In this document: positions 9,690 through 18,260 of the stretch, piece after piece | Layout: each line of letters opens with the position of its first letter | Position numbering within the stretch: position 1 is the first letter of the stretch | Assembly (NCBI RefSeq): GCF_902859805.1 | Contig: NZ_CADIKC010000003.1 | Location: 186,001-250,000, forward strand | DNA: 64,000 nucleotides | Origin: Paraburkholderia sediminicola | Lineage (GTDB): Bacteria; Pseudomonadota; Gammaproteobacteria; Burkholderiales; Burkholderiaceae | Direction: 5' to 3' | The notes under the pieces: generated by a model | What the model was told of the DNA's origin: nothing | Seen by the model: the letters and a program-made list of their open reading frames with translations, nothing else | Database searches by the model: none | Position numbers and translations under genes: made by a program

Positions 9690-11120
9690 TTATTCCGCCT
9701 CGCTCGTTGCCGCTGTTTTACGCGGACGGCGACTGCGCGGGGCGGTTTTGCGCGCCGCCTTTTTGGCGGCCACGGGCGCTTTTTCTTCGGTGACAGACGC
9801 AGCAGGCGCTTCGGCGGGCGCCGCGATTTCCGGCACCTCGGCGACCTTTCTCGGCGTTGCCTTCTTCGTTTTCTTCGCGGCTGTCTTGCGCGGTGCGCGT
9901 TCCTTGCGGCGCTTGGGTTGGGCGCCGCCCGTTTCCTGCGCTTCTTCCTGGGCTACCGCGACCGGTTCAGCTGCAAAGGCCTCCGGTTCTGCCCAAGCGA
10001 CTTCCGGCTGTTCGAAAACGGATTCTGTGGCCGATGGCGCTTGCGTGTGCCCCGCGTCAGTTTGAGCCTGCGCATGGCGGCCGTGGTCAACCGCCGCACG
10101 CTCTTCCTGCGCGGATTCCTGCTGACCGCGGCCGGGCTTGCGATTGCCGCGGCCTCGGCGGCGCGACTCGTGCTTGCCACCCGACTCGGCGACCACAGTC
10201 TCGGCAACCTGTGCTTCGACGATCTGTTCTGCCGACTCGTTTGCTTCGGCCGGCTCGTTCACGTTTTCGGCGCCCGCGTTTCCAGCCGCGCCCCGATAAA
10301 CGTACGCGCCTGACTTCTCATCGCGGCCGAATTCGAGCAGCCCCCGCGCGTGTGCTTCTTCGAGCAGATTGCCGAATGCGCGAAAGCCGTAGTACGTCTC
10401 GTTGAAATCCGGCTTGCGGCGCTTGATCGCGTTCTTCAGTACCGATGCCCAGATCTTGCCGCTGTCGCCACGTTCTGACGCGAGCGCGTCGAACGTCTGC
10501 ACGGCAATTTCGACCGCTTTGGTGCGGCGTTTTTCGAGGTCTTCCTTGCTGCGTGACTTTTCTTCGTCGGGCGTGCGTTTGGCCGTCTGCTGCGCGGTCT
10601 GTTGCGGGCGCGACGACTCGCGCTTCGCGACCGTGCGCTGGCTTTCGCGCACGAGGTCGTCGTAGAAGAAGAATTCGTCGCAGTTCGCGATCAGCAGATC
10701 GGAGGTGGATTGCTGCACGCCGACGCCGATCACCTGCTTGTTGTTCTCGCGAAGCTTCGACACCAGTGGCGAAAAGTCCGAGTCGCCACTGATGATGACG
10801 AAGGTGTTGACGTGCGATTTTGTGTAGCAGAGGTCGAGTGCGTCGACCACGAGCCGGATGTCGGCGGAATTCTTGCCCGATTGGCGCACGTGCGGAATCT
10901 CGATCAGCTCGAAATTGGCCTCGTGCATCGCGCCTTTGAAACTCTTGTAGCGGTCCCAGTCGCAATACGCTTTCTTCACGACAATGCTGCCCTTGAGCAG
11001 CAGACGTTCGAGCACCAGCTTGATGTCGAACTTGTCGTACTTCGCGTCGCGCACGCCGAGCGCAACGTTTTCGAAGTCGCAGAATAGCGCCATGCTGACG
11101 GTTTCGTTGGATGACGCCAT
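9690..11120 (-). CDS. NYN-domain protein (LabA/PIN-like), with LOTUS/OST-HTH region and basic tail
   Basis: 476 residues. The N-terminal 160 or so form a NYN domain, a PIN-like metal-dependent RNase fold. The acidic positions are intact: FCDFENV, SADIRLVVDAL and ISGDSDFSPLV. Residues about 200-270 (DSGKIWASVLKNAIKRRKPDFNETYYGFRAFGNLLEEA) look like an OST-HTH/LOTUS domain, an RNA-binding winged helix often paired with NYN. The C-terminal third is low complexity, first Glu/Ala/Gln, then Lys/Arg/Ala (KKTKKATPRK), suiting nucleic-acid binding. GGAGAT sits 6 bases before the ATG at 11120; the upstream ATG at 11132 overlaps that site. RNase activity is inferred from the fold. Confidence 0.88.
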   Translation of the reverse strand: MASSNETVSMALFCDFENVALGVRDAKYDKFDIKLVLERLLLKGSIVVKKAYCDWDRYKSFKGAMHEANFELIEIPHVRQSGKNSADIRLVVDALDLCYTKSHVNTFVIISGDSDFSPLVSKLRENNKQVIGVGVQQSTSDLLIANCDEFFFYDDLVRESQRTVAKRESSRPQQTAQQTAKRTPDEEKSRSKEDLEKRRTKAVEIAVQTFDALASERGDSGKIWASVLKNAIKRRKPDFNETYYGFRAFGNLLEEAHARGLLEFGRDEKSGAYVYRGAAGNAGAENVNEPAEANESAEQIVEAQVAETVVAESGGKHESRRRGRGNRKPGRGQQESAQEERAAVDHGRHAQAQTDAGHTQAPSATESVFEQPEVAWAEPEAFAAEPVAVAQEEAQETGGAQPKRRKERAPRKTAAKKTKKATPRKVAEVPEIAAPAEAPAASVTEEKAPVAAKKAARKTAPRSRRPRKTAATSEAE

Positions 11121-11275
11121 GAATATCTCCATTGAAGCGATCGTCGAATTCGACGAATCGCGACCATGATAGCGATTCCAGCGGAGGTGATCAGCTTTTG
11201 TGTTTTCGGCGCACCGATAGGGACGGCAAAAGCCGCCCGGATAAAGGACCTCTCTGACGATGCGGCCACGCCGCG

Positions 11276-11932
11276 CTACATGTCACGGTGACGAGCCGGG
11301 TCACCTGGGTCGCCAAGCGCCGCTCGTGTTTCCAGCACCTCGTCGACGAGGCCGTATTCCTTCGCGCTTTGCGCCGACATGAAGTTGTCGCGGTCAGTGT
11401 CGCGCACGATCTCCTCGATGCTGCGCCCGGTGCGCTCGGCCATCATCGCGTTGAGACGTTCGCGCTGGTAGAGCACCTCTTTCGCCTGGATCTCGACGTC
11501 CGCAGCGGTGCCCTGGCTGCCGCCTGACGGCTGGTGAATCATGATGCGTGCGTTCGGCAGCGCGTAACGTTTGCCGCGCTGACCGGCGGTCAGTAAAAAC
11601 GTGCCCATGCTGGCGGCAAAGCCGGTGCATAAGGTCGACACCTCGGGCTTGATGAACTGCATCGTGTCATAGATGGCGAGGCCGTCATATACCGAGCCGC
11701 CCGGCGAATTAATGTAAAAAGAAATATCCTTGTCGGGATTCTCCGATTCCAGAAACAGCAATTGAGCGACGATCACACTGGCCGACTGTTCATTCACCGG
11801 ACCGACCAGAAAAACGATGCGCTCGCGCAGCAGACGCGAATAGATGTCGTAGGCGCGCTCGCCGCGGCCGGACTGTTCGATCACGGTGGGCACGAGGCCG
11901 AGGCCGGTGATGGACGGATAGCTGGAATGCAT
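11276..11932 (-). CDS. clpP: ATP-dependent Clp protease proteolytic subunit, extra copy
   Basis: 218 residues, a cytoplasmic serine peptidase that forms a 14-mer barrel and is fed by a Clp ATPase. The catalytic triad is intact: Ser108 in GFAASMG, His133 in IMIHQP and Asp182 in DRDNF. GAGGCA precedes the ATG. There is no clpX, tig or lon next to it, so this is probably the second paralogue (clpP2) of Burkholderia rather than the housekeeping tig-clpP-clpX copy. That is an inference from context. clpA and clpS are about 28 kb away and could be partners. Confidence 0.94.
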   Translation of the reverse strand: MHSSYPSITGLGLVPTVIEQSGRGERAYDIYSRLLRERIVFLVGPVNEQSASVIVAQLLFLESENPDKDISFYINSPGGSVYDGLAIYDTMQFIKPEVSTLCTGFAASMGTFLLTAGQRGKRYALPNARIMIHQPSGGSQGTAADVEIQAKEVLYQRERLNAMMAERTGRSIEEIVRDTDRDNFMSAQSAKEYGLVDEVLETRAALGDPGDPARHRDM

Positions 11933-12072
11933 GGTTGCCTCGTTTCAGGTGGCGCGTTGCCGGTAGCCGGGAGCGGTGGCCGATTCGAACAACCACGCAC
12001 CCGTTGCGTTGGTTGTTGCCCGTATGACGAGGGGAAGGGCGGTGGCGTGACAGGAATATTTTTTCGTTGAGC

Positions 12073-12101
12073 TGTCACATCGGCGGGAGCCCGAGCGTCT
12101 A
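12073..12101 (+). promoter_or_regulatory. ECF-type promoter in front of the sigma factor gene
   Basis: TGTCACA at 12073-12079, 16 bp, then CGTCTA at 12096-12101. This is the TGTCACA-N16-CGTC layout described for ECF41-type sigma factors. The start point would lie near 12108, shortly before AGGAGG and the ATG at 12134. It suggests autoregulation. Confidence 0.65.
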
Positions 12102-12133
12102 GGTAAAGAGGATGTAGATCAGGAGGTTCAGGC

Positions 12134-13108
12134 ATGACGGAACAAGGAATTGACAAGGCATCCAGCTTCGAGGCCGTGCGTGCCCGCCTGCTCGCGCTGG
12201 CGTACCGCATGCTCGGCAGCCGCGCCGAAGCGGAAGACGTGGTGCAGGACGTCTGGCTCAAGTGGCATCTCGCCGATACGCAAGAGGTGCAGACACCGGC
12301 CGCCTGGCTCACCACGATCACCACGCGCGCGGCGATCGACCGGCTGCGTCATGTGCAGCGCGAACGTGCGTCACAGGCCGCCGGCTGGCTGCCGGAGCCC
12401 TGGCTTGACGAGGTGGCGCCGTCGGCGGAGGAGTTGGCCCTACGCGCGGCGGAGATGTCGTACGGTGTGATGCTTCTGCTCGAGCGTCTGAAGCCGGATG
12501 AGCGGGCGGCATTCGTGCTGCACGAAGCGTTCGATTGCGACTACGCGGAGATTGCGAAAATCCTCGACCGTACGCCGGCCAGTTGCCGGCAGATCGTCCA
12601 TCGGGCGAAGGGGCGTTTGCAGCGTGCTGGCGCGCCGCTTGAACGGCCGGACCCCGCCGCGCATGCACGGATCGTGGAACGCTTGCGCACCGCGCTGGAG
12701 GCGCAGGATCGGGCGGGCTTGCTACGCCTCTTTAGCGATGCGCCGGAAGTCGTTAGCGACGCGCCGGTGTGCACGCCGGAACTGGCGCCAGTGGCCTGGA
12801 TGGAGACGGTGACAGCGCTCGCGCATCAGGCGAGCCATGCAGAGGTGGTGTCGGTCGAAGGCGCAATGTGTATTGCGTTGCTCTTCGAAGGCGAGGTTGT
12901 GGGGGTCATCGACGTGTCCACGCAAAGTCTGGCGGATGGGTCGACCAGGATCGTCGCGTTGCGCGCCGTTACCAGTGCGGCGCGTTTGCAGGCGGCCAAC
13001 CGTTTGCTGGGCCGCGCGGCGATTATGAAGCTGCTCGCGCGGATCCAGCGGAACGCCCTTGCCTCAATTACGATGCGCGGCGACTTCCCAGTTGATGTCA
13101 ACGCATAG
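12134..13108 (+). CDS. ECF sigma factor, SigJ/ECF41-like, with SnoaL-like C-terminal extension
   Basis: 324 residues. Region 2 spans about residues 14-75 (LALAYRMLGSRAEAEDVVQDVWLKW). Region 4 spans about 118-165 (LKPDERAAFVLHEAFDCDYAEIAKILDRTPASCRQIVHRAKGRLQ). The extra 150 or so residues at the C-terminus resemble the SnoaL-like (NTF2) domain that regulates ECF41-type factors without an anti-sigma protein. The DGGGR-type motif of classical ECF41 is not evident, so a related group is possible. AGGAGG precedes the ATG. The usual partner (carboxymuconolactone decarboxylase/oxidoreductase/epimerase) is not adjacent. The last 45 bases overlap the 3' end of the convergent EAL gene. Confidence 0.9.
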   Translation: MTEQGIDKASSFEAVRARLLALAYRMLGSRAEAEDVVQDVWLKWHLADTQEVQTPAAWLTTITTRAAIDRLRHVQRERASQAAGWLPEPWLDEVAPSAEELALRAAEMSYGVMLLLERLKPDERAAFVLHEAFDCDYAEIAKILDRTPASCRQIVHRAKGRLQRAGAPLERPDPAAHARIVERLRTALEAQDRAGLLRLFSDAPEVVSDAPVCTPELAPVAWMETVTALAHQASHAEVVSVEGAMCIALLFEGEVVGVIDVSTQSLADGSTRIVALRAVTSAARLQAANRLLGRAAIMKLLARIQRNALASITMRGDFPVDVNA

Positions 13109-14341
13109 CACCTGGGTGCCGTGCGGCGTATGCGCGGCGATCGAGGCCGTCACGCACAGGTGCGCTTCGTTGATCGAGAGGTAAGGCGGCGTGAGGTGTA
13201 CCTGACCGGGTACGCGCATGGCCTGAATAAAGTACGGCCGGCGCTCCCAGCTCGCGCCTTCCGAATGCAGCAATGGCCGGAAACGCTTCGCGCGTTGCGA
13301 AGCGCGCCCCGCCGGCAGCACGTTGTCGCCGATCTGCCGACCCGAACCGTCGAGCATGAAACAGCGTGCCGTCTCGCCGAGCGTGAGCAGCGTCGCGGTC
13401 GCCTGGGTCACCGATTCCCCTGCTACGAGTTGCGCAGCCGCCGTTTCCAGCGCCGTGACATAGGGCGCGAGCCGTGCTGACTGTGCGCGTTCGCGCGCGG
13501 CAACCCGTTCGCGTAGCGCCGCGGAGAGCGAGTCCATCAGGCCGGCCGCCGCTTGCGGTTTGACCGGCTCGACGCTCGGACCCGCGAAGTACGCGCCCTG
13601 CACGAAGTCGACGTTGCATTCAAGTGCGATCAGCGCGTCGCGTTCGGTGCTCAGGCCGCCCATCAGCACCAGTTGGCCGGATTCGTGCAGCAGCGAGACG
13701 AGGCCTGGCAGCACGCGTTCGATATGCGAATGTTCGCTCGCTTGCGCAAGAATGCAGCGGTCGAGCGTGACGATGTCCGGACGCAGATTCCACACGCGGT
13801 CGATGTTCGAATGCTTGGCGCCAAAGCCGTCCAGCGCGATCAGAAAACCGGACTTGCGCAGCGCGTCGATGATTTCGGCGAAGCGCGTGGTTTCACCGCC
13901 GGCCTGTTCGGATACTTCCAGCACCACCCGTTGCGGCGGCAGGCCCAGCGCCTTAAGGCCGGCGAGCAGTGCGTCGCCGTAACTGGTGTCCATCAGCGCG
14001 GCCGGGTGCAGGCTCAGGAAAAGCCATTCGTCATGGCTGTCGAATGCGTTGAAGTTGCCCAGATGCAGTGATTCGGCGAGCCGTCCCAGCTCCAGCAGGT
14101 CGCCGCGCCGTGCCGCCTGCGTGAAAACCTCGTGCGACGGCACCTGCAGCGCATGTTCGTCGTGTGCGCGCAGGGAAGCGTGATAACCGATCGCACGCCG
14201 GTGCGACACCGAAAAAACCGGCTGGAACACGCTGAAAACCGTGTAGCCGCCGTACAGGACGGTGCGCCGGGAGCCTTCGTCGCCGGCCATCGGGCGCGGC
14301 GGCTGGAAGCCGGGAGGATCGAGTTCGATCATGCTCATCAT
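13064..14341 (-). CDS. Degenerate EAL-domain protein with YkuI-like C-terminal sensor domain
   Basis: 425 residues. Residues about 35-265 form an EAL fold (FQPVFSV..., VVLEVSEQ, IALDGFGAKHSNIDRVWNLRPDIVTLDRCI, FVQGAYFAGP). The signature is broken: the catalytic EAL triplet reads H54-A-S in GYHASLR, and DDFG reads DGFG. So it probably does not hydrolyse cyclic di-GMP and may bind it or act by protein contact. The C-terminal 140 residues (LETAAAQLVAGESVTQATATLL...RCFMLDGSGRQIGDNV...YLSINEAHLCVTASIAA) resemble the PAS-like YkuI C-terminal domain. No membrane segments are seen. There is no clear ribosome binding site; M1, M2 or M4 could be the start. Confidence 0.85.
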   Translation of the reverse strand: MMSMIELDPPGFQPPRPMAGDEGSRRTVLYGGYTVFSVFQPVFSVSHRRAIGYHASLRAHDEHALQVPSHEVFTQAARRGDLLELGRLAESLHLGNFNAFDSHDEWLFLSLHPAALMDTSYGDALLAGLKALGLPPQRVVLEVSEQAGGETTRFAEIIDALRKSGFLIALDGFGAKHSNIDRVWNLRPDIVTLDRCILAQASEHSHIERVLPGLVSLLHESGQLVLMGGLSTERDALIALECNVDFVQGAYFAGPSVEPVKPQAAAGLMDSLSAALRERVAARERAQSARLAPYVTALETAAAQLVAGESVTQATATLLTLGETARCFMLDGSGRQIGDNVLPAGRASQRAKRFRPLLHSEGASWERRPYFIQAMRVPGQVHLTPPYLSINEAHLCVTASIAAHTPHGTQVLCVDINWEVAAHRN

Positions 14342-14630
14342 GTCAGTCGTGTGGAGGTGGCGGCGCGCTTCTCATGCTCGGCACGAGTGGGCACGCGCAA
14401 AATGTGAGTTTACAGGATAGGCGAGCAAGAACTATGCGCGTGCGGAAACACTCTGCGCACGCCTGCTTACCGCTGTCAGTACGGCGATTGTGCGCTAGCG
14501 CGGGCGCGAAGGCGATGATTCGCACTTCGGTGGTGCGGCCCGCGCCCCGTTGCGGGTCGGCGACTGGGCGCGGCGGGTAGTAGCAGGTAGCGACGGGTAG
14601 GGGCAACGCCACCGCAACCTGGCGCAAAAC

Positions 14631-16100
14631 TCAGGTCCGCTCCGAAGGATCGGTTTTTTTCGCGGGTGTACGGATGTCCGGCGACAGTTGCGCGAAGATC
14701 CACGACGAGCCGGCGGTGATGATGCCGACACACAGGAACGTCGCGTGGAACGCGGGCAGCGAGTTGGCGGCCGTCACGCGCGGCAGGAGGCCGGTGAAGG
14801 TCGCGAGCAACGCGCCTGCGACCGTCACGCCGAGACTCATCGACAGCATCTGCACGAGCGAGAACAGGCTGTTGCCGCTGCTTGCGCCGCCGGTGCCGAG
14901 ATCCTTCAGCGTGAGCGTGTTCATCGCGGTGAACTGCATCGAATTGACCGCGCCGAAGAACGCCAGTTGCACGAGTCGCAGCCACAGCGGCTGGCTGGCT
15001 GACGTGAGCGCGAAGCTCGCCATGGTCAGCCCCACCAGCACCGTATTGACGATCAGCACGCGCCGGTAGCTGTATTTGACAATCAGCGTGGTGACGAGGC
15101 GCTTGGCCGCCATACCCGCAGCCGCCACCGGCAGCATCATCATGCCGGCTTCGAAGGCGCTATAGCCGAGACTTACCTGCAGGAGCAGCGGAATCAGATA
15201 CGGCATCGCGCCGCTGCCGATCCGCGCGAACAGATTGCCGAGCAGGCCGACGCTGAAGGTGTGGATCTTGAACAGATCGAGCGGGAAGATCGGCGCGGGC
15301 TCGCGTACGGCGTGCAAGCCGTAGGCGACGAAGCAGGCGAGGCTGAGAATCAGCAGCACCAGTACGGTGGCGTGCTGGATGCCGAACTCCGTGCGGCCGT
15401 CGAGCGCGAACGAGATCGCCACCATGCCGAAAATCAGCAGCAGATAGCCCTTCAGATCGAACTTGCCGGTGTGCTCGTTGCGGCTATCCGGCATGAAGAT
15501 GAACGTGGCGATGCAACCCACGATCCCCACTGGCACGTTGATCAGAAAGATCCAGTGCCACGAAGCGATCTTCACGAGCCACCCGCCGAGCGTTGGGCCG
15601 ATCAGTGGTCCGATCAGCCCTGGAATCGCCACGAACGACAAAGCCGGCAAATAGCGCTCCGCCGGAAAGGTACGCAGCACCGCGAGCCTCCCGACCGGCA
15701 GCAGCATCGCGCCACCCACGCCTTGCACGATGCGATAGATCACCAGTTGATTCAGCGTATGCGCGTTGGCGCACAGCAGCGAGCCGACCGCGAACACGAG
15801 GATCGCGCTGAAGAACACGCGCCGCGTGCCGAGTTTGTCGGCGAGCCAGCCGGACACCGGGATCATCACCGCCATCGTCAGCGAGTACGCGATCACCACC
15901 GATTGCATGCGTAACGGCAACTCGCCGAGGCTCGTCGCCATCGCGGGGAGCGCGGTGTTGACGATCGTGGAGTCGAGCGTCTGCATGAAGAAGCCGGTGG
16001 CGACAAGCCACAGCATCACGGTGAGCGAGCGGGCCGAGGGGCCCGGAGTGGCGGCGGGGGCGGCAGGGGCGGCGGCGGGCAGGGTCGGCGGCGTGGACAT
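14631..16100 (-). CDS. MFS multidrug exporter, DHA2 (14-TM) family, MdtD-like
   Basis: 489 residues with many hydrophobic segments, fitting the 14-helix EmrB/QacA group of proton-driven exporters in the inner membrane. After a Pro/Ala-rich N-terminus the sequence LVATGFFMQTLDSTIVNTALPAMATSLGE matches E. coli MdtD closely in my recollection. It also has the motif-A-like GWLADKLGTRRVF, RIVQGVGGAMLLPVGRLAVLR and the ASWHWIFLINVPVGI of this family. There is no partner fusion protein gene beside it, so it probably acts alone. The substrate is unknown. The ribosome binding site is weak. Confidence 0.9.
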   Translation of the reverse strand: MSTPPTLPAAAPAAPAATPGPSARSLTVMLWLVATGFFMQTLDSTIVNTALPAMATSLGELPLRMQSVVIAYSLTMAVMIPVSGWLADKLGTRRVFFSAILVFAVGSLLCANAHTLNQLVIYRIVQGVGGAMLLPVGRLAVLRTFPAERYLPALSFVAIPGLIGPLIGPTLGGWLVKIASWHWIFLINVPVGIVGCIATFIFMPDSRNEHTGKFDLKGYLLLIFGMVAISFALDGRTEFGIQHATVLVLLILSLACFVAYGLHAVREPAPIFPLDLFKIHTFSVGLLGNLFARIGSGAMPYLIPLLLQVSLGYSAFEAGMMMLPVAAAGMAAKRLVTTLIVKYSYRRVLIVNTVLVGLTMASFALTSASQPLWLRLVQLAFFGAVNSMQFTAMNTLTLKDLGTGGASSGNSLFSLVQMLSMSLGVTVAGALLATFTGLLPRVTAANSLPAFHATFLCVGIITAGSSWIFAQLSPDIRTPAKKTDPSERT

Positions 16101-16205
16101 GGAGGGCGGCTAGGCGCGCAGGGACGGGCTGGGAGTCGCTATTCTAGGGAAAAGCGTGGCCCGGCGCAGCGGATATACGCCCAGCGCGAAGACAGGACGA
16201 AGCGG

Positions 16206-17624
16206 TTAGTCCGAGGGAGGCAACGCCACCGCGGCATGGAAAAATGCCTGAGCACGCGGGTCATTGCCGAACGCGGCGTGAATCCTGGTCCACGGGCTCA
16301 CTTCCATGTTCGGCCGGAAATAGCTGCCAGGCGCCACGGTCACGCCGAGCGGTGCGCCGCACGCCACCAGCCGTTCGGCGTTCCCGACGTGCGGCACACG
16401 CGCCCATACGAACTTGCCGCCGACAGGCTTATCGAACAGCTCCCAGCCGGCGTCTTCGAGTGTCTGGATGGTCGAGCCGAGCGCGTCACGCATGCGGCGG
16501 CGCAGCCGTTCGAGATACTTGCGGTACGCGCCGCGTTCCAGCAACGTCGCGGCGACCGCCTCGGCAAAACGCGAACCGCCGATGCTCGTCAGCATCTTGA
16601 TGTCGACGAGATCCTTGATGATCGCGTGGCTCGCCACCACGCAGCCGATCCGCAACGACGACGAGAGCGTCTTCGACAAACCGCCCACGTAAATCACGTG
16701 TTCGAGCTGGTCGAGGGTGGCGAGACGGTCGGTGACGTCGGACTGGAAGTCGGCGTAGATGTCGTCTTCGATGATCGTGAAGCCGTGTTCGCGGGCCAGT
16801 TGCAGCAGCCGGAACGCCACCGGCGGCGCGACCGTGGTGCCGGTCGGATTGTGGAATACCGTGTTGATGAACATCAGCTTCGGCCGCTGCACTTGCAATT
16901 GCGCCTGCAGCACATCGAGATCGGGACCGTTGCGGGTACGCGGAATCCCGATCAGCTTCACGCCGTGCAGCTTCAGCAGACCGTTGAGGTTGTAGTAGCC
17001 GGGGTCCTCCACGAAGATCGTGTCACCGGCTTTGAGCATGTAGCGCATCAGCAGATCGAGCGCCTGGCTCGCGCCATTGGTGATCAGAATCTGCGAGACG
17101 TCCGCTTGAATCCCCAGCTGTGCAATGCGGCCTTGCAGATGTTCGCGCAAGGTCAGATTGCCGAGCGGGAGCGCGTAATCGACCATGCTCGCGCTGTCGG
17201 TGCGCGATACGTGGCGGATCGCCTGCGCGAGGCTCTCAGTATCGCGCCAAGCATCGGGAATGAAGCCGCTGCCGAGCTTGAGCGTCTCACTTTGGTAATT
17301 GAACTGCTGGAGGATGTGGCCTGATTCGTCCTCGGCGCGGCGCGGATCCGAGGTTCCCTCGCAATGCGTGCTTGGCGGCTGGCGGTCGGCGACATAGAAG
17401 CCCGAGCCGTGACGCGAGTCGACGTAACCGAGCGACACCAGCCGGTCGTAAGCCTCGATCACGGGAAACCGGCTCACGCTGTAATCGGCGGCGAACTGGC
17501 GGATCGAGGGTAGCTTGGAGCCGGGGTGAGCGGTGCGCGAGCGAATCCAGGCGGTGACGCCCGTGACGATCTGTTCGGTGAGCGGTACGCCGTTATCCCG
17601 ATCGAGTTGAATTTCGAGTTTCAT
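16206..17624 (-). CDS. MocR-type transcription regulator (GntR DNA-binding plus aminotransferase fold)
   Basis: 472 residues. Residues about 10-75 are a GntR winged helix (LTEQIVTGVTAWIRSRTAHPGSKLPSIRQFAADYSVSRFPVIEAYDRL). The rest is a fold-type I aminotransferase domain with the PLP lysine at K318 in GGLSKTLSSSLRIG, plus NPTG and EDDIYADF motifs. MocR proteins use PLP chemistry to sense amino-type ligands. I start at the ATG at 17624 because AAGGAAAGG lies 6 bases upstream and the frame upstream looks untranslated. It is divergent from the DUF2917 gene across an inverted repeat (17742-17770) that is its likely operator. It may control itself and the DUF2917 gene. Confidence 0.92.
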   Translation of the reverse strand: MKLEIQLDRDNGVPLTEQIVTGVTAWIRSRTAHPGSKLPSIRQFAADYSVSRFPVIEAYDRLVSLGYVDSRHGSGFYVADRQPPSTHCEGTSDPRRAEDESGHILQQFNYQSETLKLGSGFIPDAWRDTESLAQAIRHVSRTDSASMVDYALPLGNLTLREHLQGRIAQLGIQADVSQILITNGASQALDLLMRYMLKAGDTIFVEDPGYYNLNGLLKLHGVKLIGIPRTRNGPDLDVLQAQLQVQRPKLMFINTVFHNPTGTTVAPPVAFRLLQLAREHGFTIIEDDIYADFQSDVTDRLATLDQLEHVIYVGGLSKTLSSSLRIGCVVASHAIIKDLVDIKMLTSIGGSRFAEAVAATLLERGAYRKYLERLRRRMRDALGSTIQTLEDAGWELFDKPVGGKFVWARVPHVGNAERLVACGAPLGVTVAPGSYFRPNMEVSPWTRIHAAFGNDPRAQAFFHAAVALPPSD

Positions 17625-17741
17625 TCGATGCCTTTCCTTCGCCGGGCAGTCAGGGTGCCGGCGCGCCGAGCCGTCGGTGCGGCGTGCGCTGCACGTACCT
17701 ACGAAGCGCGATTGCCGCCAACTGTCCGTTTTTTCGACTGA

Positions 17742-17770
17742 ACAGTTCCGATAAAAGTGTTCGGAACTGT
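17742..17770. promoter_or_regulatory. Inverted repeat, probable MocR operator
   Basis: ACAGTTCCGA (17742-17751) and TCGGAACTGT (17761-17770) are a perfect 10-bp inverted repeat with a 9-bp spacer, centred in the region shared by the divergent MocR and DUF2917 genes. A further ACTGTCCG lies at 17721-17728. Assignment to MocR is by position. Confidence 0.6.
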
Positions 17771-17838
17771 GCATGGGTATCTGATGATCACACGTCAATA
17801 ATCAATACAACAGGAAAGTTCTTTGAAGGAGAACAGCG

Positions 17839-18144
17839 ATGCGTGAAGTCCGGATTTTCGAAATGGAACATGACGAGCCTGCGGCGGCCTGGCGTGTCGC
17901 GCGTCCGTCGGTCTTCAAGGTGATCTCGGGTGAGATCTGGTTGACCGTTGAAGGCGAAAACGGCGATCACTGGCTGGCAACGGGACAGTCGATCGAGTTG
18001 CCGCGCGGTGCGCTGGCGTGGGTCAGCGCAGGGCGGGCCGGTGCGCGTTTCGCGCTGGCTAGCGGGTCGGAACGCGCTGTAACGCGGCCGTTGAGCGGGT
18101 CGCCGATGTTGAACTGGCTGCCGCGCTGGTTCGGTGTGGCGTGA
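17839..18144 (+). CDS. DUF2917 family protein
   Basis: 101 residues, a single small beta-rich domain: VFKVISGEIWLTVEGENGDHWLATGQSIELPRGALAWVSA reads like a cupin-type barrel. No signal peptide. GAAGGAGAA precedes the ATG. The family has no established function. In Burkholderia it commonly sits beside a MocR/aminotransferase-like regulator, as here. It contains none of the metal-binding His residues of classical cupins. Confidence 0.85.
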   Translation: MREVRIFEMEHDEPAAAWRVARPSVFKVISGEIWLTVEGENGDHWLATGQSIELPRGALAWVSAGRAGARFALASGSERAVTRPLSGSPMLNWLPRWFGVA

Positions 18145-18153
18145 CGGGGAGCG

Positions 18154-18179
18154 GGGGCTGCGGCAATTGCTTCAGCCCC
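18154..18179. terminator. Hairpin between convergent genes
   Basis: GGGGCTG and CAGCCCC flank an inner GCAATTGC, forming a long near-palindrome between the convergent DUF2917 and citrate synthase genes. No T-tract follows, so it is at best an RNA-stabilising or bidirectional termination structure. An 11-bp tandem duplication (CGCGCCTGCTT twice) follows at 18217-18238. Confidence 0.35.
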
Positions 18180-18260
18180 TGTAACCGCTGCGCCTGATGC
18201 GGGCACGGATGTGCACCGCGCCTGCTTCGCGCCTGCTTCGCGGCTGGTCAAGGCTACACC

